Assembly: GCF_000069185.1 (NCBI RefSeq)
Contig: NC_010397.1
Location: 3,286,001 to 3,350,000 of the forward strand
DNA: 64,000 nucleotides
Direction of reading: 5' to 3'
Origin: Mycobacteroides abscessus ATCC 19977
Lineage (GTDB): Bacteria > Actinomycetota > Actinomycetes > Mycobacteriales > Mycobacteriaceae
Translations under genes and position numbers: made by a program
Shown here: positions 26,350 through 35,845 of the stretch, piece by piece
Position numbering within the stretch: position 1 is the first letter of the stretch
Layout of the letters: every line of letters starts with the position of its first letter
The notes under the pieces: generated by a model
What the model saw: only the letters and a program-made list of their open reading frames with translations
The model's database searches: none
What the model was told of the DNA's origin: nothing

Positions 26350-27906
26350 TTGACCACCGCTGCGCCGCAATGTCCGGCACACCGTTCCAACAGCGAAGCG
26401 GAATCAAGCGCCCATCGATTTCCAGCGCCCGCACCGCCCAGATGGTCCACCGGGCGACGCGCCGTGATCGCGTCGCTGTCGGACGATCCCTTTTGGCCGA
26501 CCCGAAAGCCGCTCCGCGCGTCGTTTAGCCTGCTCACCGGCTGGGGCCGAGACCGGCCAATTCCACCAGGCCCGATCGGATTGCCGTTCATAGGCTCGGC
26601 AATTCCCATGGCACGCAACCCATACAAGTTCCTACAAGACTGTCATCGCAGATACGGAGACATCTATCGGGTGCCGCTACCGATACATCCCTTGGTCCTG
26701 GCCAACCACCCCGATCTGGTGAGCGAGTTCATGGAGAACACCGAGCTCAAATACAGCATGTCGGCCCCGATCCAAGGCAAAAGACTTCAGAAAGCAGTGG
26801 CGAGTGTCGGCTGCCCAGTTCAAGTCCTCGAAGGTCAGGCACTTCGCGATAGGCGCAAAAGGCTCATGCCCATGTTCGGCAAGAGACATCTCTCAGTGGT
26901 CTCGGACAAGTTCGTCGAAGTGTTCACCGATCGCATCGACCGATGGCTCCTCGTTGCCGATACGGGCAAGGAGGTGAACCTTCAGGCAGAGCTACCGAAG
27001 GTTGTGCTCCCGGCATTCATGTACGCGATGTTTTCGACGAGACTGTCCGATGACGAAGTCCTACATGCCGATACCGCGACTCGATCGGTCATGCGCGCCA
27101 TCGCGTCTGGATTGTTTCTGGCGTCTCCGCCGAATATCTTTCCGCTACGCGGCAGGGAAAACCTGCCGGTCTCCGGGTTACGTCTTATGCGAACCATCCG
27201 GCAGATGATCCGAGACCGCCGCGCCAACCCCACCGATGACGCAGACCTGCTCAACATATTGCTCGCCGCTCGCGGCGACAGCAGTAGGCCGTTGACCGAA
27301 ATCGACGTGTATTCGGAGATCATGTCGGCAATCGGTGGCGGTTACGAAACGATCGTTGCGTCGATGTCATGGACGCTAGCGCTGCTGCTGCAACACCCCG
27401 AACATCTGGACCGTCTCTACGACGAGATCTCAATTCTCCACGGTAACGCGCCTACGCCCGACGATCTACCCCGCTTACCTTGGGCACGAGCGTGTTTCGA
27501 CGAGGGGCAACGACTACAGGGCGCCCCGATCAATCCGAGATATGCGATGGAGGACACCGAGCTCGGTGGGTATCCCATCCCTAAATACACCCTGGTGGCA
27601 AGCTCCCTGTACGTGGTGCACCGCGATCCGCGGTGGTGGGGCGAGAACGCCGAAACCTATGACCCGATGCAGTTCTTCGATCAAGACCGCGTGAATGCGC
27701 GTCCACGTCTGGCATTTCAGGCCTTCGGCGCCGGGCCGCATCACTGCATGGGCACGGGTATGGCCTACATGATGGCTCAGTATTTGTTGGCGATCATCTT
27801 TCAGCGCTACCGCTTGCACTTACGGCCCGGTTGGCAGCCCCGACAATTCTTCAGCTTGTCGACGCTGGTGAAAGGTGGCGTACCCGCCACGATCACCAAA
27901 GCCTAA
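26350..27906 (+). CDS. Cytochrome P450
   Basis: 518 residues, about 70 longer at the N-terminus than a typical soluble bacterial P450. The proline-rich PPGPIGLPFIGS begins near residue 72; the I-helix segment AIGGGYETIV holds the oxygen-activating Thr; EGQR is in the ExxR position; the haem loop is FGAGPHHCMGTG with the Cys ligand. Start TTG at 26350 is supported by AAAGGA about 8 nt upstream; a later GTG could trim the extension. I cannot assign a CYP family or substrate. Confidence 0.9.
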   Translation: MTTAAPQCPAHRSNSEAESSAHRFPAPAPPRWSTGRRAVIASLSDDPFWPTRKPLRASFSLLTGWGRDRPIPPGPIGLPFIGSAIPMARNPYKFLQDCHRRYGDIYRVPLPIHPLVLANHPDLVSEFMENTELKYSMSAPIQGKRLQKAVASVGCPVQVLEGQALRDRRKRLMPMFGKRHLSVVSDKFVEVFTDRIDRWLLVADTGKEVNLQAELPKVVLPAFMYAMFSTRLSDDEVLHADTATRSVMRAIASGLFLASPPNIFPLRGRENLPVSGLRLMRTIRQMIRDRRANPTDDADLLNILLAARGDSSRPLTEIDVYSEIMSAIGGGYETIVASMSWTLALLLQHPEHLDRLYDEISILHGNAPTPDDLPRLPWARACFDEGQRLQGAPINPRYAMEDTELGGYPIPKYTLVASSLYVVHRDPRWWGENAETYDPMQFFDQDRVNARPRLAFQAFGAGPHHCMGTGMAYMMAQYLLAIIFQRYRLHLRPGWQPRQFFSLSTLVKGGVPATITKA

Positions 27907-27941
27907 TTTCTCTTGCTCAAACCATCATAGGAAGGAATGAC

Positions 27942-28742
27942 GTGACCAACACCAAGACAAGAGAACAGAATTCGCACCACCTGGACTGGGGCATCAAGGC
28001 TCCCCCGGGCCGGGTTCACGCACCGGTCGCCGAATCCGAGGCGCTGATCGAGCCGTTTCTGCGTCGTTGCAAGGATCAAGAGAACATGTACGTTGCCGCG
28101 GGCTTTCCGTTGGAGGGGATCACCGATTTCTGGAGTACATGGTTCGCGGCCTGGAACGAAGACTCTCCTGAAGCCCTTGAGGAATGCTGGACCCATGACC
28201 TCGTGTGGACAATTTCTAGTACGGGTCAACTCGAATATCACGGCCGGGACGCGACAGTAGACCTCGCAAGGTTTGGCTACCTTTTTGCCCGTGAGCTCGG
28301 CTTCTATCCGTGGGATGGCACCGACACGCACCTGCCGTATTACGACTTCCTCGACGGACAGGTACGCGCGGCATTTCCCTATAGTGGCGCAACCCGCACC
28401 TTCTGGCACAACGCTATTCCCTGGCCACGCAAACCTATTCGAGGATGCGGGGTCGACCGCTACCTACTGCGCAAGGAGGGCAACCGCTGGCGGATCGCAC
28501 GAATCGACACCGACCAGGACGTATCTGCACCATTCCTGCAGTTACTACCATTCGCCGACGCGACTACACGCGTCATGGCATGGCTGATACGAACGCTTCC
28601 TGCGGCGGGTCGCAAGCTCGGACTGTACGACCGAGAGTCTCTCTACAGTCCGGAATACATTGCCAGCCGCCGGGCCAGGAATCTGCCGCTACGAACTGGC
28701 TCCGTCACCGTCAGTGCGGACAAGTCTGCGCCGCCTTCCTAA
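27942..28742 (+). CDS. NTF2-like (SnoaL-type fold) protein
   Basis: 266 residues. The core (about 60-180) has the NTF2-like pattern of a small barrel with FWSTWFAAWNEDSPEALEECW, and the C-terminal part is helical. NTF2-fold proteins can be cyclases, hydratases or isomerases, or bind ligands. AGGAAGG precedes the GTG at 27942. It follows the P450 by 35 bases and is probably cotranscribed, so it may act on the same substrate. Its 3' end overlaps the convergent HNH gene by 32 bases. Confidence 0.7.
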   Translation: MTNTKTREQNSHHLDWGIKAPPGRVHAPVAESEALIEPFLRRCKDQENMYVAAGFPLEGITDFWSTWFAAWNEDSPEALEECWTHDLVWTISSTGQLEYHGRDATVDLARFGYLFARELGFYPWDGTDTHLPYYDFLDGQVRAAFPYSGATRTFWHNAIPWPRKPIRGCGVDRYLLRKEGNRWRIARIDTDQDVSAPFLQLLPFADATTRVMAWLIRTLPAAGRKLGLYDRESLYSPEYIASRRARNLPLRTGSVTVSADKSAPPS

Positions 28743-29421
28743 TGGCGTTGGCTGACTGCTCGTCCACCGAAAGATGATACCCGCGAACCACTTCCGCGAA
28801 CTGCATGGAGTACTGACACCAGAATTCCTTGTTCGGCGGCATCCAGCTCCCGGGCGCCTGATCGCCCTTGTCCTTGTTCACCTGGCCTTGCACCGCGATG
28901 AGATTGGCGGGATCGTTCGCAAAACGCCAGCGCGTCGCCGGCTGCCATTCGCGCGCACCCATGTCCCATGCATAGGCCAACGGCACAATGTGGTCGATCT
29001 GAACCGACTCCCCGCTCTTCGGTCCACGAGTAAACGCAATCTGCACTCCGGTGTAAGGATCATGAAGGAGGCCGGCACCCACCGCGCTCGGGCATCTGCG
29101 CGTGTACACAAAACTCTTGTCGGTCAAATCGCGATTCAGGATGTCGTTGCGCGTGTCGCAGCCGTTGCGACCGCTGGGCGCATCCGTGTCGTCGGACCAG
29201 GCATCGCCGAACTCACTGCGCTGATAGTCGCTGCCCCGTATCCGCTTGGGCACCACGATCACTCCGGCAAGCGGGTCTTGCCCAGGGGCAAGAGTGGGAA
29301 TGTTCGTCTGCCCAGCAACAGCATTAGCACGTAGCAAGCGGTATCGAGTCGACACCTGATACGCCACCACCACCGCGATCGCCGCTGCGATGGCGACGAT
29401 GAGCATGGTGCGATTACTCAC
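28711..29421 (-). CDS. Membrane-anchored HNH nuclease (DUF1524 type)
   Basis: 236 residues. An N-terminal helix (about residues 6-24) suggests export or anchoring. The nuclease core has VQIDHIVPLAYAWDMGA, with the DH pair of an HNH/DUF1524 nuclease, and later NLIAVQGQVNKDKGDQAP. Four Cys are present, in line with an extracytoplasmic location. The GTG overlaps the recG stop. Related secreted HNH proteins are common in actinobacteria; the role is unknown. Confidence 0.8.
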   Translation of the reverse strand: MSNRTMLIVAIAAAIAVVVAYQVSTRYRLLRANAVAGQTNIPTLAPGQDPLAGVIVVPKRIRGSDYQRSEFGDAWSDDTDAPSGRNGCDTRNDILNRDLTDKSFVYTRRCPSAVGAGLLHDPYTGVQIAFTRGPKSGESVQIDHIVPLAYAWDMGAREWQPATRWRFANDPANLIAVQGQVNKDKGDQAPGSWMPPNKEFWCQYSMQFAEVVRGYHLSVDEQSANAIRKAAQTCPH

Positions 29422-31658
29422 GACTTGTCCAGGTACTCGATCTGATCGGCTACCAGGAAACGCCGAGCCATACCCGCCAAAGCGGGTTGCTGCGCCAGCT
29501 CAGGATCGTCCGCACAGGCACGCATCGCCATCTCCCGCGCCGTCTCGATCATGTCGCGGTGATCCAGCAGCGAAAGCAGCCGGAGGTTCACCGCGCGCCC
29601 AGACTGGTCACGCCCCAAGACATCACCCTCACGCCGCTCCTCCAAGTCCAGCTCGGCAAGCGTGAACCCATCGAGAGTGTCCTGCACCGCACGCAACCGG
29701 CGCCCGGCCGAGCCCGCTGGGCTGCAAGGGCTGACCAAAAGGCACAGCCCCTTATTGCCACCACGGCCAACCCGGCCCCGCAGCTGATGCAACTGGCTGA
29801 TTCCGAACCTATCGGCATCCATGATGAGCATCACGGTGGCGTTGGGCACGTCCACACCGACCTCAATCACTGTCGTACACACCAGGACATCGATCTCGCC
29901 CGCGTTGAACGCCGTCATCACGGCGTCCTTCTGCTCCGAGGGCAGCCGTCCATGCAGCAGACCGATCCGTAGCCCGGGAAGCAGCGAGCCACGGATGGTC
30001 TCATACAACTCGGTGACCGGGACCGGCGGCGGACGCTTCTCCTCCGCCTCTTCCGGACCGGAGTCTTTGTCGTCGGCGTCGATTCGCGAGGCCACCACGT
30101 AGGCCTGCCGGCCCGCGGCGACCTCCTCGGCGATCCGCTCCCAGCCGCGGGCGAGCCAGCCCGGCTTCTCGCGAGTGAACACCGCTGTCGTGGTGATGGG
30201 TTGCCGCCCCCGCGGAAGCTCGCGCAACGTGGAGGTCTCCAGATCGCCGAACACGGTGAGCGCCACCGTACGCGGGATAGGCGTGGCCGTCATCACCAAC
30301 AGGTGCGGCACGATGCCTTGCGAAGCCTTGGCCCGCAAGCGATCCCGCTGTTCGACGCCGAAGCGGTGCTGCTCGTCCACAACCACCAGGCCCAGATTGT
30401 GAAAGTCCACCGAGTCCTGCAGCAGCGCATGAGTTCCGATGACGATGCCCGCTAGGCCGGTCGCCACATCGGCCTTGATCTGCTTCTTCACCGCAGGCGA
30501 CATCGAACCGGTGAGCAGCGCGATGCTGGTCGCATCGTCGGGTGCACCCAATTCCCCCGCCGTCGCTAAAGATCCGAGCATCGCTCGCAGTGATCGGGCA
30601 TGCTGAACCGCCAACACCTCGGTGGGCGCGAGCAGCGCACACTGATACCCGGCATCGATAGCCTGCATCATCGCCAGCAATGCGACGACAGTCTTACCGG
30701 AGCCGACCTCGCCCTGAAGCAGCCTGTTCATCGGCTTGACCCCAGCGAGGTCTTCCCCGATTTCTGCCACGACGTGGCGCTGCCCCTCGGTAAGGTCGAA
30801 GGGCAACTGGCCCAAAAGATCTGCACGCAGCCCGGCTTGGGCCAGTGGCATCGGCGGGCCCGCCGAACCGATCTCACTGCCGCGCCGCATGGCCAACGCC
30901 AGTTGCAGACCCAGCGCCTCATCGAACGCCAGCCGGCGGCGCGCCTGCTTCTGTTCGGAGGCGTCCTCCGACATGTGGATCTTGCGCAGCGCCTCATCGA
31001 GGGACATCAGACCGTACTCTGCCAATACCGCGTCCGGCAGCGCCTCGGGCACCGGATCCAACTGGGTGAGCACCTGGTCGATGCAGCGGTAGATATCCCA
31101 GCTCTCCAGGTTCTTGGTTGCCGGGTAGATCGGAAACACATTGCGCTGGAAGGCCGAGATGGCCGTGGAGGCATCCCGAGCGGCCCCGGCGATGCCGCGC
31201 AGCGCGGTGCTTCCCCGCGTTTCGGTGCTCTCCCCGAGCGCGGTTTCCAGCACCAAATAGTCGGGGTGGGTCAACTGGGGCTTGCCCCGAAACTCCCCGA
31301 CAGCGCCTGAGAGCATCACCCGATTACCTACCTGCAGGTCACGTTTCACCTTGTGCGGGTGAAAGAAGGTGGCCTGTACGGCATGCGGTGCACTGCCCAG
31401 CGTGACGGAGAGGAACTGCCCCTTGCGGTTACGCATTCTCTTCAGCTCCGCAGAGGTGATGAATCCCACCAGCGTGGTGTGTTCCCCAGGCTTGGCGCTT
31501 TCGCCGTCCTGTTCATCGCGCAGGCTGAAGTCAGTGCTGTATCGGCGCGGGTAGTGGTGAAGAAGGTCTTCGACAGTAATCAGACCGAATTCGGCATCGA
31601 GAACGTCGGATGCCTTGTTTCCCAATACATGATCCAGGCGATCGGAAAGTTTTGCCAC
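29418..31658 (-). CDS. recG: ATP-dependent DNA helicase RecG
   Basis: 746 residues. An OB-fold wedge domain (about 60-180) precedes the helicase core: Walker A GEVGSGKT, DEQH box, TATPIPRT and the C-terminal QLRGRVGRGG motif. It reverses stalled forks and migrates Holliday junctions. It lies 9 bases after the FakA-like gene on the same strand, as in M. tuberculosis Rv2973c. Confidence 0.97.
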   Translation of the reverse strand: MAKLSDRLDHVLGNKASDVLDAEFGLITVEDLLHHYPRRYSTDFSLRDEQDGESAKPGEHTTLVGFITSAELKRMRNRKGQFLSVTLGSAPHAVQATFFHPHKVKRDLQVGNRVMLSGAVGEFRGKPQLTHPDYLVLETALGESTETRGSTALRGIAGAARDASTAISAFQRNVFPIYPATKNLESWDIYRCIDQVLTQLDPVPEALPDAVLAEYGLMSLDEALRKIHMSEDASEQKQARRRLAFDEALGLQLALAMRRGSEIGSAGPPMPLAQAGLRADLLGQLPFDLTEGQRHVVAEIGEDLAGVKPMNRLLQGEVGSGKTVVALLAMMQAIDAGYQCALLAPTEVLAVQHARSLRAMLGSLATAGELGAPDDATSIALLTGSMSPAVKKQIKADVATGLAGIVIGTHALLQDSVDFHNLGLVVVDEQHRFGVEQRDRLRAKASQGIVPHLLVMTATPIPRTVALTVFGDLETSTLRELPRGRQPITTTAVFTREKPGWLARGWERIAEEVAAGRQAYVVASRIDADDKDSGPEEAEEKRPPPVPVTELYETIRGSLLPGLRIGLLHGRLPSEQKDAVMTAFNAGEIDVLVCTTVIEVGVDVPNATVMLIMDADRFGISQLHQLRGRVGRGGNKGLCLLVSPCSPAGSAGRRLRAVQDTLDGFTLAELDLEERREGDVLGRDQSGRAVNLRLLSLLDHRDMIETAREMAMRACADDPELAQQPALAGMARRFLVADQIEYLDKS

Positions 31659-31667
31659 TATTCCCCG

Positions 31668-33323
31668 TCACTCGACACCGATGTGAACCACGTCGGTGTG
31701 CTGCCCGGTGCGGTAGATCATCACCTCGACGCCTCCGTGATGCGACCGGGTGTGCTCGATCAGCGACTCGGCGAGGGAATCGTCGACCTCGTCCGACAGC
31801 AGCACGGTCACCAGCTCGCCGCCGGACGACAACATAATGCTCACCAAAGCTTTTGTGGCATTGGCGATATCGTGGTTGAGCACCAGCACCTCATCGCCGA
31901 TGATGCCCATCGCGTCCCCGGGCTCACAAGTGCCGGACCACGTAAGAGCACGCTCGGTGGCCACCCGCACCAGCCCGAACCGGGTGGCACCCGCGGCCCG
32001 CGCCATGGTGTAGCTGTCGTCGACCGCCATCCGCTCGGGGTCGTGTACCGCCAACGCCGCCAGCCCCTGTGCCATAGACGCCGACGGCAGCGGGATCACC
32101 GTGATACCCCAGCCACGCGCGGCGGCGCAGACCGCCACCAACTCTTCGGCAGCCATCAATCCGTTGGGCAACACCATGATCTGGTGGGCGCCGCTGTCGA
32201 CCACCGCATCCAACAGGCGTTTCGCACTGGCCGGCGGTTCGTCGACACGCAAGACTTGAGCGCCCTCACTGGAAAAAAGCGTGGCCGCTCCGTCACCCTC
32301 TGCCAATGCCAGTACCCGGCGGTGCCGGTGCCGCCCATCGTGATGCCCCCCACCCGGAACATCCAGGCCACCGCGCAGGGAGGAGATCTGGATCGACTGC
32401 GGGGTGCCAAATTTCATCCCGGCCTCGATGGCAGCCCCGGCGTCGTTCACGTGCGCGTGGACAGAGTGCCCCATCTCCCCGTCGCCGGCGATAGCGATGG
32501 AATCTCCCATCGCATCCAGCTGTGCCCTCAAATCTGCGATCTGCAGCTCGTCGCACCCACACAACAGATACATGACCTCGAACTCGGGCGGCAGTTCCCG
32601 TGGCGGATCCAGGTTCAGCCCGCCCCCTCCCCGCCCCGGCCCGGCAACCCATACCTGCGAGGGAGCGTTCTTGGGAGGCGACGGGCTGTATTCGCGCCGA
32701 CTGGGCAACTCCCCTGCCACCACGGACACCAAGGCATCGAGAATGACGACAAGACCGCGCGCACCGGCATCGACCACACCGTTGTCGGCCAGCACGTCAA
32801 GCTGCTTGGGCGTCTTCTCCAGCGCCGAAACCGCAGCATCGGCCGCGGTGGTGACAAGGACCGGCAGATCATCCGATTGGGCATCATCGGCAGCATCAGC
32901 GGCGGCCGCCAGCACCGAGACGATGGTGCCCTCGACAGGCGTGCTCATGGACGCGATGACGAACTGTGAGGCCTGCCGCAACGCACGCCGCACCACCTCG
33001 GCCCCGATGGCGTCCTGGTCGTCGGCCGCGTCGGCGATCCCGCGCACGATCTGCGACAGGATCACCCCGGAGTTACCGCGGGCACCATGAACCGCCCCCC
33101 GGGCCAGCGCCGCGGCGACTTGCGCCACCGTGGCGCCCTCTCCGAGGGCCTCGGCGGCATTAACCGCCGAGCGCATGGTGAACAGCATGTTGGTGCCGGT
33201 ATCGGCATCGGCGACCGGGAAAACGTTCAGTCGATTGATCTCGTCACTACGAGAAATCAGACCCTCGACAGAGGCGCGCGCCCAATCAAGCAGCGCAGCG
33301 CTGTCCAGTACCGAGAGCCGCAT
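31668..33323 (-). CDS. DAK2/DegV-type protein resembling fatty acid kinase FakA
   Basis: 551 residues. The N-terminal DhaL-type kinase domain has NVFPVADADTGTNM (metal/ATP-binding Asp) and GARGNSGVILSQI; the middle domain has CGCDEL and HSVHAHVND with the Cys/His positions of FakA; the C-terminal part resembles DegV-like folds. In Firmicutes FakA phosphorylates fatty acids carried by FakB; no fakB is visible in this window. Leaderless ATG start with TAGGCT 7 nt upstream. It is divergent from rpmB. Confidence 0.8.
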   Translation of the reverse strand: MRLSVLDSAALLDWARASVEGLISRSDEINRLNVFPVADADTGTNMLFTMRSAVNAAEALGEGATVAQVAAALARGAVHGARGNSGVILSQIVRGIADAADDQDAIGAEVVRRALRQASQFVIASMSTPVEGTIVSVLAAAADAADDAQSDDLPVLVTTAADAAVSALEKTPKQLDVLADNGVVDAGARGLVVILDALVSVVAGELPSRREYSPSPPKNAPSQVWVAGPGRGGGGLNLDPPRELPPEFEVMYLLCGCDELQIADLRAQLDAMGDSIAIAGDGEMGHSVHAHVNDAGAAIEAGMKFGTPQSIQISSLRGGLDVPGGGHHDGRHRHRRVLALAEGDGAATLFSSEGAQVLRVDEPPASAKRLLDAVVDSGAHQIMVLPNGLMAAEELVAVCAAARGWGITVIPLPSASMAQGLAALAVHDPERMAVDDSYTMARAAGATRFGLVRVATERALTWSGTCEPGDAMGIIGDEVLVLNHDIANATKALVSIMLSSGGELVTVLLSDEVDDSLAESLIEHTRSHHGGVEVMIYRTGQHTDVVHIGVE

Positions 33324-33330
33324 GTGGGAA

Positions 33331-33336
33331 AGCCTA
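33331..33336 (-). promoter_or_regulatory. -10 box of the FakA-like/recG unit
   Basis: TAGGCT on the minus strand, 7 nt from ATG 33323. Confidence 0.55.
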
Positions 33337-33415
33337 TCTACCGGAGCCGACAGTGTCTGATGGTCTTCGCCCGAGCCGGGTGTACCCCGCTCACGGGACC
33401 TCGTCGGTACCCATT

Positions 33416-33445
33416 TTGGCGTTCACCGGCCGGTCAAGCTATTCT
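33416..33445 (+). promoter_or_regulatory. rpmB promoter
   Basis: TTGGCG (33416-33421), 18-nt spacer, TATTCT (33440-33445). The predicted leader of about 60 nt ends in GAGGAG ahead of the rpmB ATG, in contrast to the many leaderless genes around it. Confidence 0.55.
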
Positions 33446-33513
33446 TGCAGGGTTGTGGGCCACCCTGACTGATCAGGTCGTTGGCCGGAATCGCGAGTTT
33501 GAGGAGTTTCACT

Positions 33514-33711
33514 ATGGCTGCCGTCTGCGACGTGTGCGGCAAGGGACCCGGCTTCGGCAAGTCGGTTTCGCACTCGCATCGGCGTACCAACCGTCGCTGG
33601 AACCCGAACATCCAGACGGTTCACGCCGTCACCTCTCCCGGTGGCAACAAGCAGCGCGTCAACGCCTGCACCTCCTGCATCAAGGCCGGCAAGGTCGTCC
33701 GCGGCGCCTGA
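33514..33711 (+). CDS. rpmB: 50S ribosomal protein L28
   Basis: 65 residues. [15 protein letters not shown] followed by [11 protein letters not shown] identifies L28; CDVC and CTSC form a zinc-ribbon (C+ type). The ATG at 33514 has GAGGAG seven nt upstream; an earlier in-frame ATG would place that site inside the gene. Other mycobacteria carry a Cys-free paralogue elsewhere that is used under zinc limitation. Confidence 0.97.
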   Translation: MAAVCDVCGKGPGFGKSVSHSHRRTNRRWNPNIQTVHAVTSPGGNKQRVNACTSCIKAGKVVRGA

Positions 33712-33729
33712 TCGCGTCCGGAACCTGCC

Positions 33730-34497
33730 GTGGCATCTGATTACATCGCCGTCCACAACGGCGTACTGCATATCACCATCGCCACCGCGGCGGCCGGTAC
33801 CTCGCTGGACTTCACCGGCGTCGACGCCGCGGTCCAGGTGCTGCGTGATCTGCCCGCCGAAGTAGGCGCGATCCTGCTGACCAGCAGTGGGCCCAACTTC
33901 TGCGCTGGCGGCAATGTCCGTGACTTCGCCTCTGCCGAGGATAGGTCGGCCAAGCTCCACGACCTGGCCGGGCGGCTCCACGCGTTCGTGCGTGCGGTGG
34001 ACGCCGCCGATCGCCCGGTAGTGGCCTCGGTCCACGGATGGGCGGCCGGCGGCGGACTCAGTCTGGTGCTGCTCGCCGATATCGCCATCGGTGGACAGTC
34101 AACCAAGCTGCGCGCCGCCTACCCGGGCATCGGGTACTCCTCCGATGGCGGCATGTCCTGGGCGCTGCCCCGCGTGGTCGGCAAGGCCCGTGCCGCGGAC
34201 ATTCTGCTGACGGATCGGGTTGTCGAAGCCTCCGAGGCACTGTCCATCGGGCTGTTGAGCCGGGTGGTGGCCGACGACGAGGTTCAGGCGACTGCGGTGG
34301 CCACCGCCGAGCAGCTGGCCGCCGGTCCGCGCGAAGCGCAGAACCGTATTCGTCGTCTGCTGCGCCTGAGCGCCACCAACACGCTCGATGCGCAACTCGA
34401 TCTCGAGCAGACCAGCATCGCCGAGGCGTCGGTCAGCCCGACCGGTATCGAGGGCGTCGACGCCTTCGTCGGCAAACGCAAGCCCGTCTGGCCCTGA
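33730..34497 (+). CDS. Enoyl-CoA hydratase/isomerase family protein
   Basis: 255 residues with the crotonase fold: the oxyanion-hole segment SSGPNFCAGGNVRDFA and WAAGGGLSLVLLADIAI. The catalytic acidic residues of true hydratases are not clear by eye, so isomerase or hydratase activity is undecided. GTG start at 33730, 18 bases after rpmB, probably read from the same transcript. Confidence 0.85.
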   Translation: MASDYIAVHNGVLHITIATAAAGTSLDFTGVDAAVQVLRDLPAEVGAILLTSSGPNFCAGGNVRDFASAEDRSAKLHDLAGRLHAFVRAVDAADRPVVASVHGWAAGGGLSLVLLADIAIGGQSTKLRAAYPGIGYSSDGGMSWALPRVVGKARAADILLTDRVVEASEALSIGLLSRVVADDEVQATAVATAEQLAAGPREAQNRIRRLLRLSATNTLDAQLDLEQTSIAEASVSPTGIEGVDAFVGKRKPVWP

Positions 34498-34505
34498 GCT
34501 AGCCG

Positions 34506-34601
34506 AGTTCCGCGGTCTTCGCGCCAACGCTCATCCCAGTTCCGCGGTCTTCGCGCCAACGCTCATCCCAGTTCCGCCGTCTTCGCGCCAACGCTCATCC
34601 C
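34506..34601 (-). repeat. Three tandem 32-bp repeats
   Basis: Units 34506-34537, 34538-34569 and 34570-34601; the third differs by one base. The minus-strand core is GGGATGAGCGTTGGCGCG followed by AAGAC. The last unit supplies the TGA stop of the lipase gene. Same family as the repeats at 9463, 10767 and 41397. Confidence 0.85.
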
Positions 34602-35845
34602 AGTAGCTTTCTCCGGATCCAGTTGACGACCCACGGGATCGCGAACATATCCGCGGTGACGTGCTCGCCGGGCAGCGCCCAGTAATCGACATCGGCCCCG
34701 TTGGCACGCCAGGCATCGCGCAGCGCCAGGGCACCCTCTTCCGGGATGAACAAATCGCCCACCGCCTTACTGCGCGAGCCGTGGTAGAGCAGCACAGGCA
34801 TTGTCGGGGTGAGAGCGCCCGGCCGGTTTGCGGCGATAACGTGTTGTCCCAACTCCGACTCGAACGGCTTGGCGATCGCCGCGAGCAGATCCAGGTCGAA
34901 TCGCAACAAACCCGCAGCGGCCAATGGAGGCTGCGGCATGTTCTTGGCACGGATCGCGCAGTAGAGCGCGAAATCCCCGAAAATCTGTACCAGTTCCGGG
35001 AATTCGCGGGCCTGGCCGATGGTGGCAGCGGCAAAAAGCCCGGCGCCCACGCCTCGGTTCATGCTGCCGTACAACAGAGCGTAGTCGGTGGGCGTTCCCC
35101 CTGCGGCCGCGCCGGCGATCCGCAGCTCCGGAGCGTAGGTGGGCTGCAGCTGCGCCGCCCACGCCGTGGCGATCGCCCCGCCGCTGTAGCCGTGCATGAC
35201 GATCGGCGACTCGGCGAGATCCGGCCTTTCCGAAAGCATTCCGCGTACCGAGTCCAGCACCGCATGGCCTGCCATTTTCCCTGCCGCGTAGGACATCCGG
35301 GGGCCTTCATGGTCCGGGAACAGCACCGCGTAGTTCTGTGCCGACAGGAACGGGAACATCGGGGGGTTGTCCCGATACCACAGGTGCGTCAAACGATAAG
35401 ACGGCGTGAACTTGAGCCCCAACGAGTTGATCGCCTGGTTGCGCACCACCACGGGACGAGATCCCGGACCGCGCCACGGACGCTCTGGCTCAATCAGTGC
35501 CGCGGTCACGGGCACCGGGTTGCCGGCGGTGTCGGTGGAGCGCACCATGATTCGCTGCATGGTCGCCCGGCGCAGCGGCAGGCGCGGCGTGACCCGGTCC
35601 GCGCGGACCACCTCCCCGGGTGCCAGCAGGCCCAGATCACCCGGGTCACCGTAGAAATCGTCACCGCTGATCGGAGTCGGGAGAATCGCGGCGTACGGGT
35701 CCGCGCGCTGCTGCACCGTGAGCCGGCGCGCGGCCCAGTCGTTGAGTCGATCAACCACCACGGGGCTGCGCAGCGCGGTGCCACCGGTCGCCACCGCCGC
35801 CGTGATACCGCCGAGCGCCGCGAACGCTCCCGTCGACCAACGCAT
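34595..35845 (-). CDS. Secretory-lipase-family (LIP) hydrolase
   Basis: 416 residues. An N-terminal hydrophobic segment (about 8-24) may export or anchor it. The nucleophile is in MHGYSGGAIA, with Asp and His expected in HGSRSKAVGD and PGEHVTAD near the C-terminus. The family hydrolyses triacylglycerols and related esters. The stop codon lies in the repeat array. The ATG at 35845 shares a base with the ung stop (TAATG). Confidence 0.85.
   Translation of the reverse strand: MRWSTGAFAALGGITAAVATGGTALRSPVVVDRLNDWAARRLTVQQRADPYAAILPTPISGDDFYGDPGDLGLLAPGEVVRADRVTPRLPLRRATMQRIMVRSTDTAGNPVPVTAALIEPERPWRGPGSRPVVVRNQAINSLGLKFTPSYRLTHLWYRDNPPMFPFLSAQNYAVLFPDHEGPRMSYAAGKMAGHAVLDSVRGMLSERPDLAESPIVMHGYSGGAIATAWAAQLQPTYAPELRIAGAAAGGTPTDYALLYGSMNRGVGAGLFAAATIGQAREFPELVQIFGDFALYCAIRAKNMPQPPLAAAGLLRFDLDLLAAIAKPFESELGQHVIAANRPGALTPTMPVLLYHGSRSKAVGDLFIPEEGALALRDAWRANGADVDYWALPGEHVTADMFAIPWVVNWIRRKLLG

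Noticed and set aside
31353..32969. 538-codon plus-strand frame across recG and the FakA-like gene
   Set aside because: Spans two genuine minus-strand genes; unlikely composition.
34506..34601. Possible CRISPR array
   Set aside because: Units are directly contiguous with no spacers and there are no cas genes.
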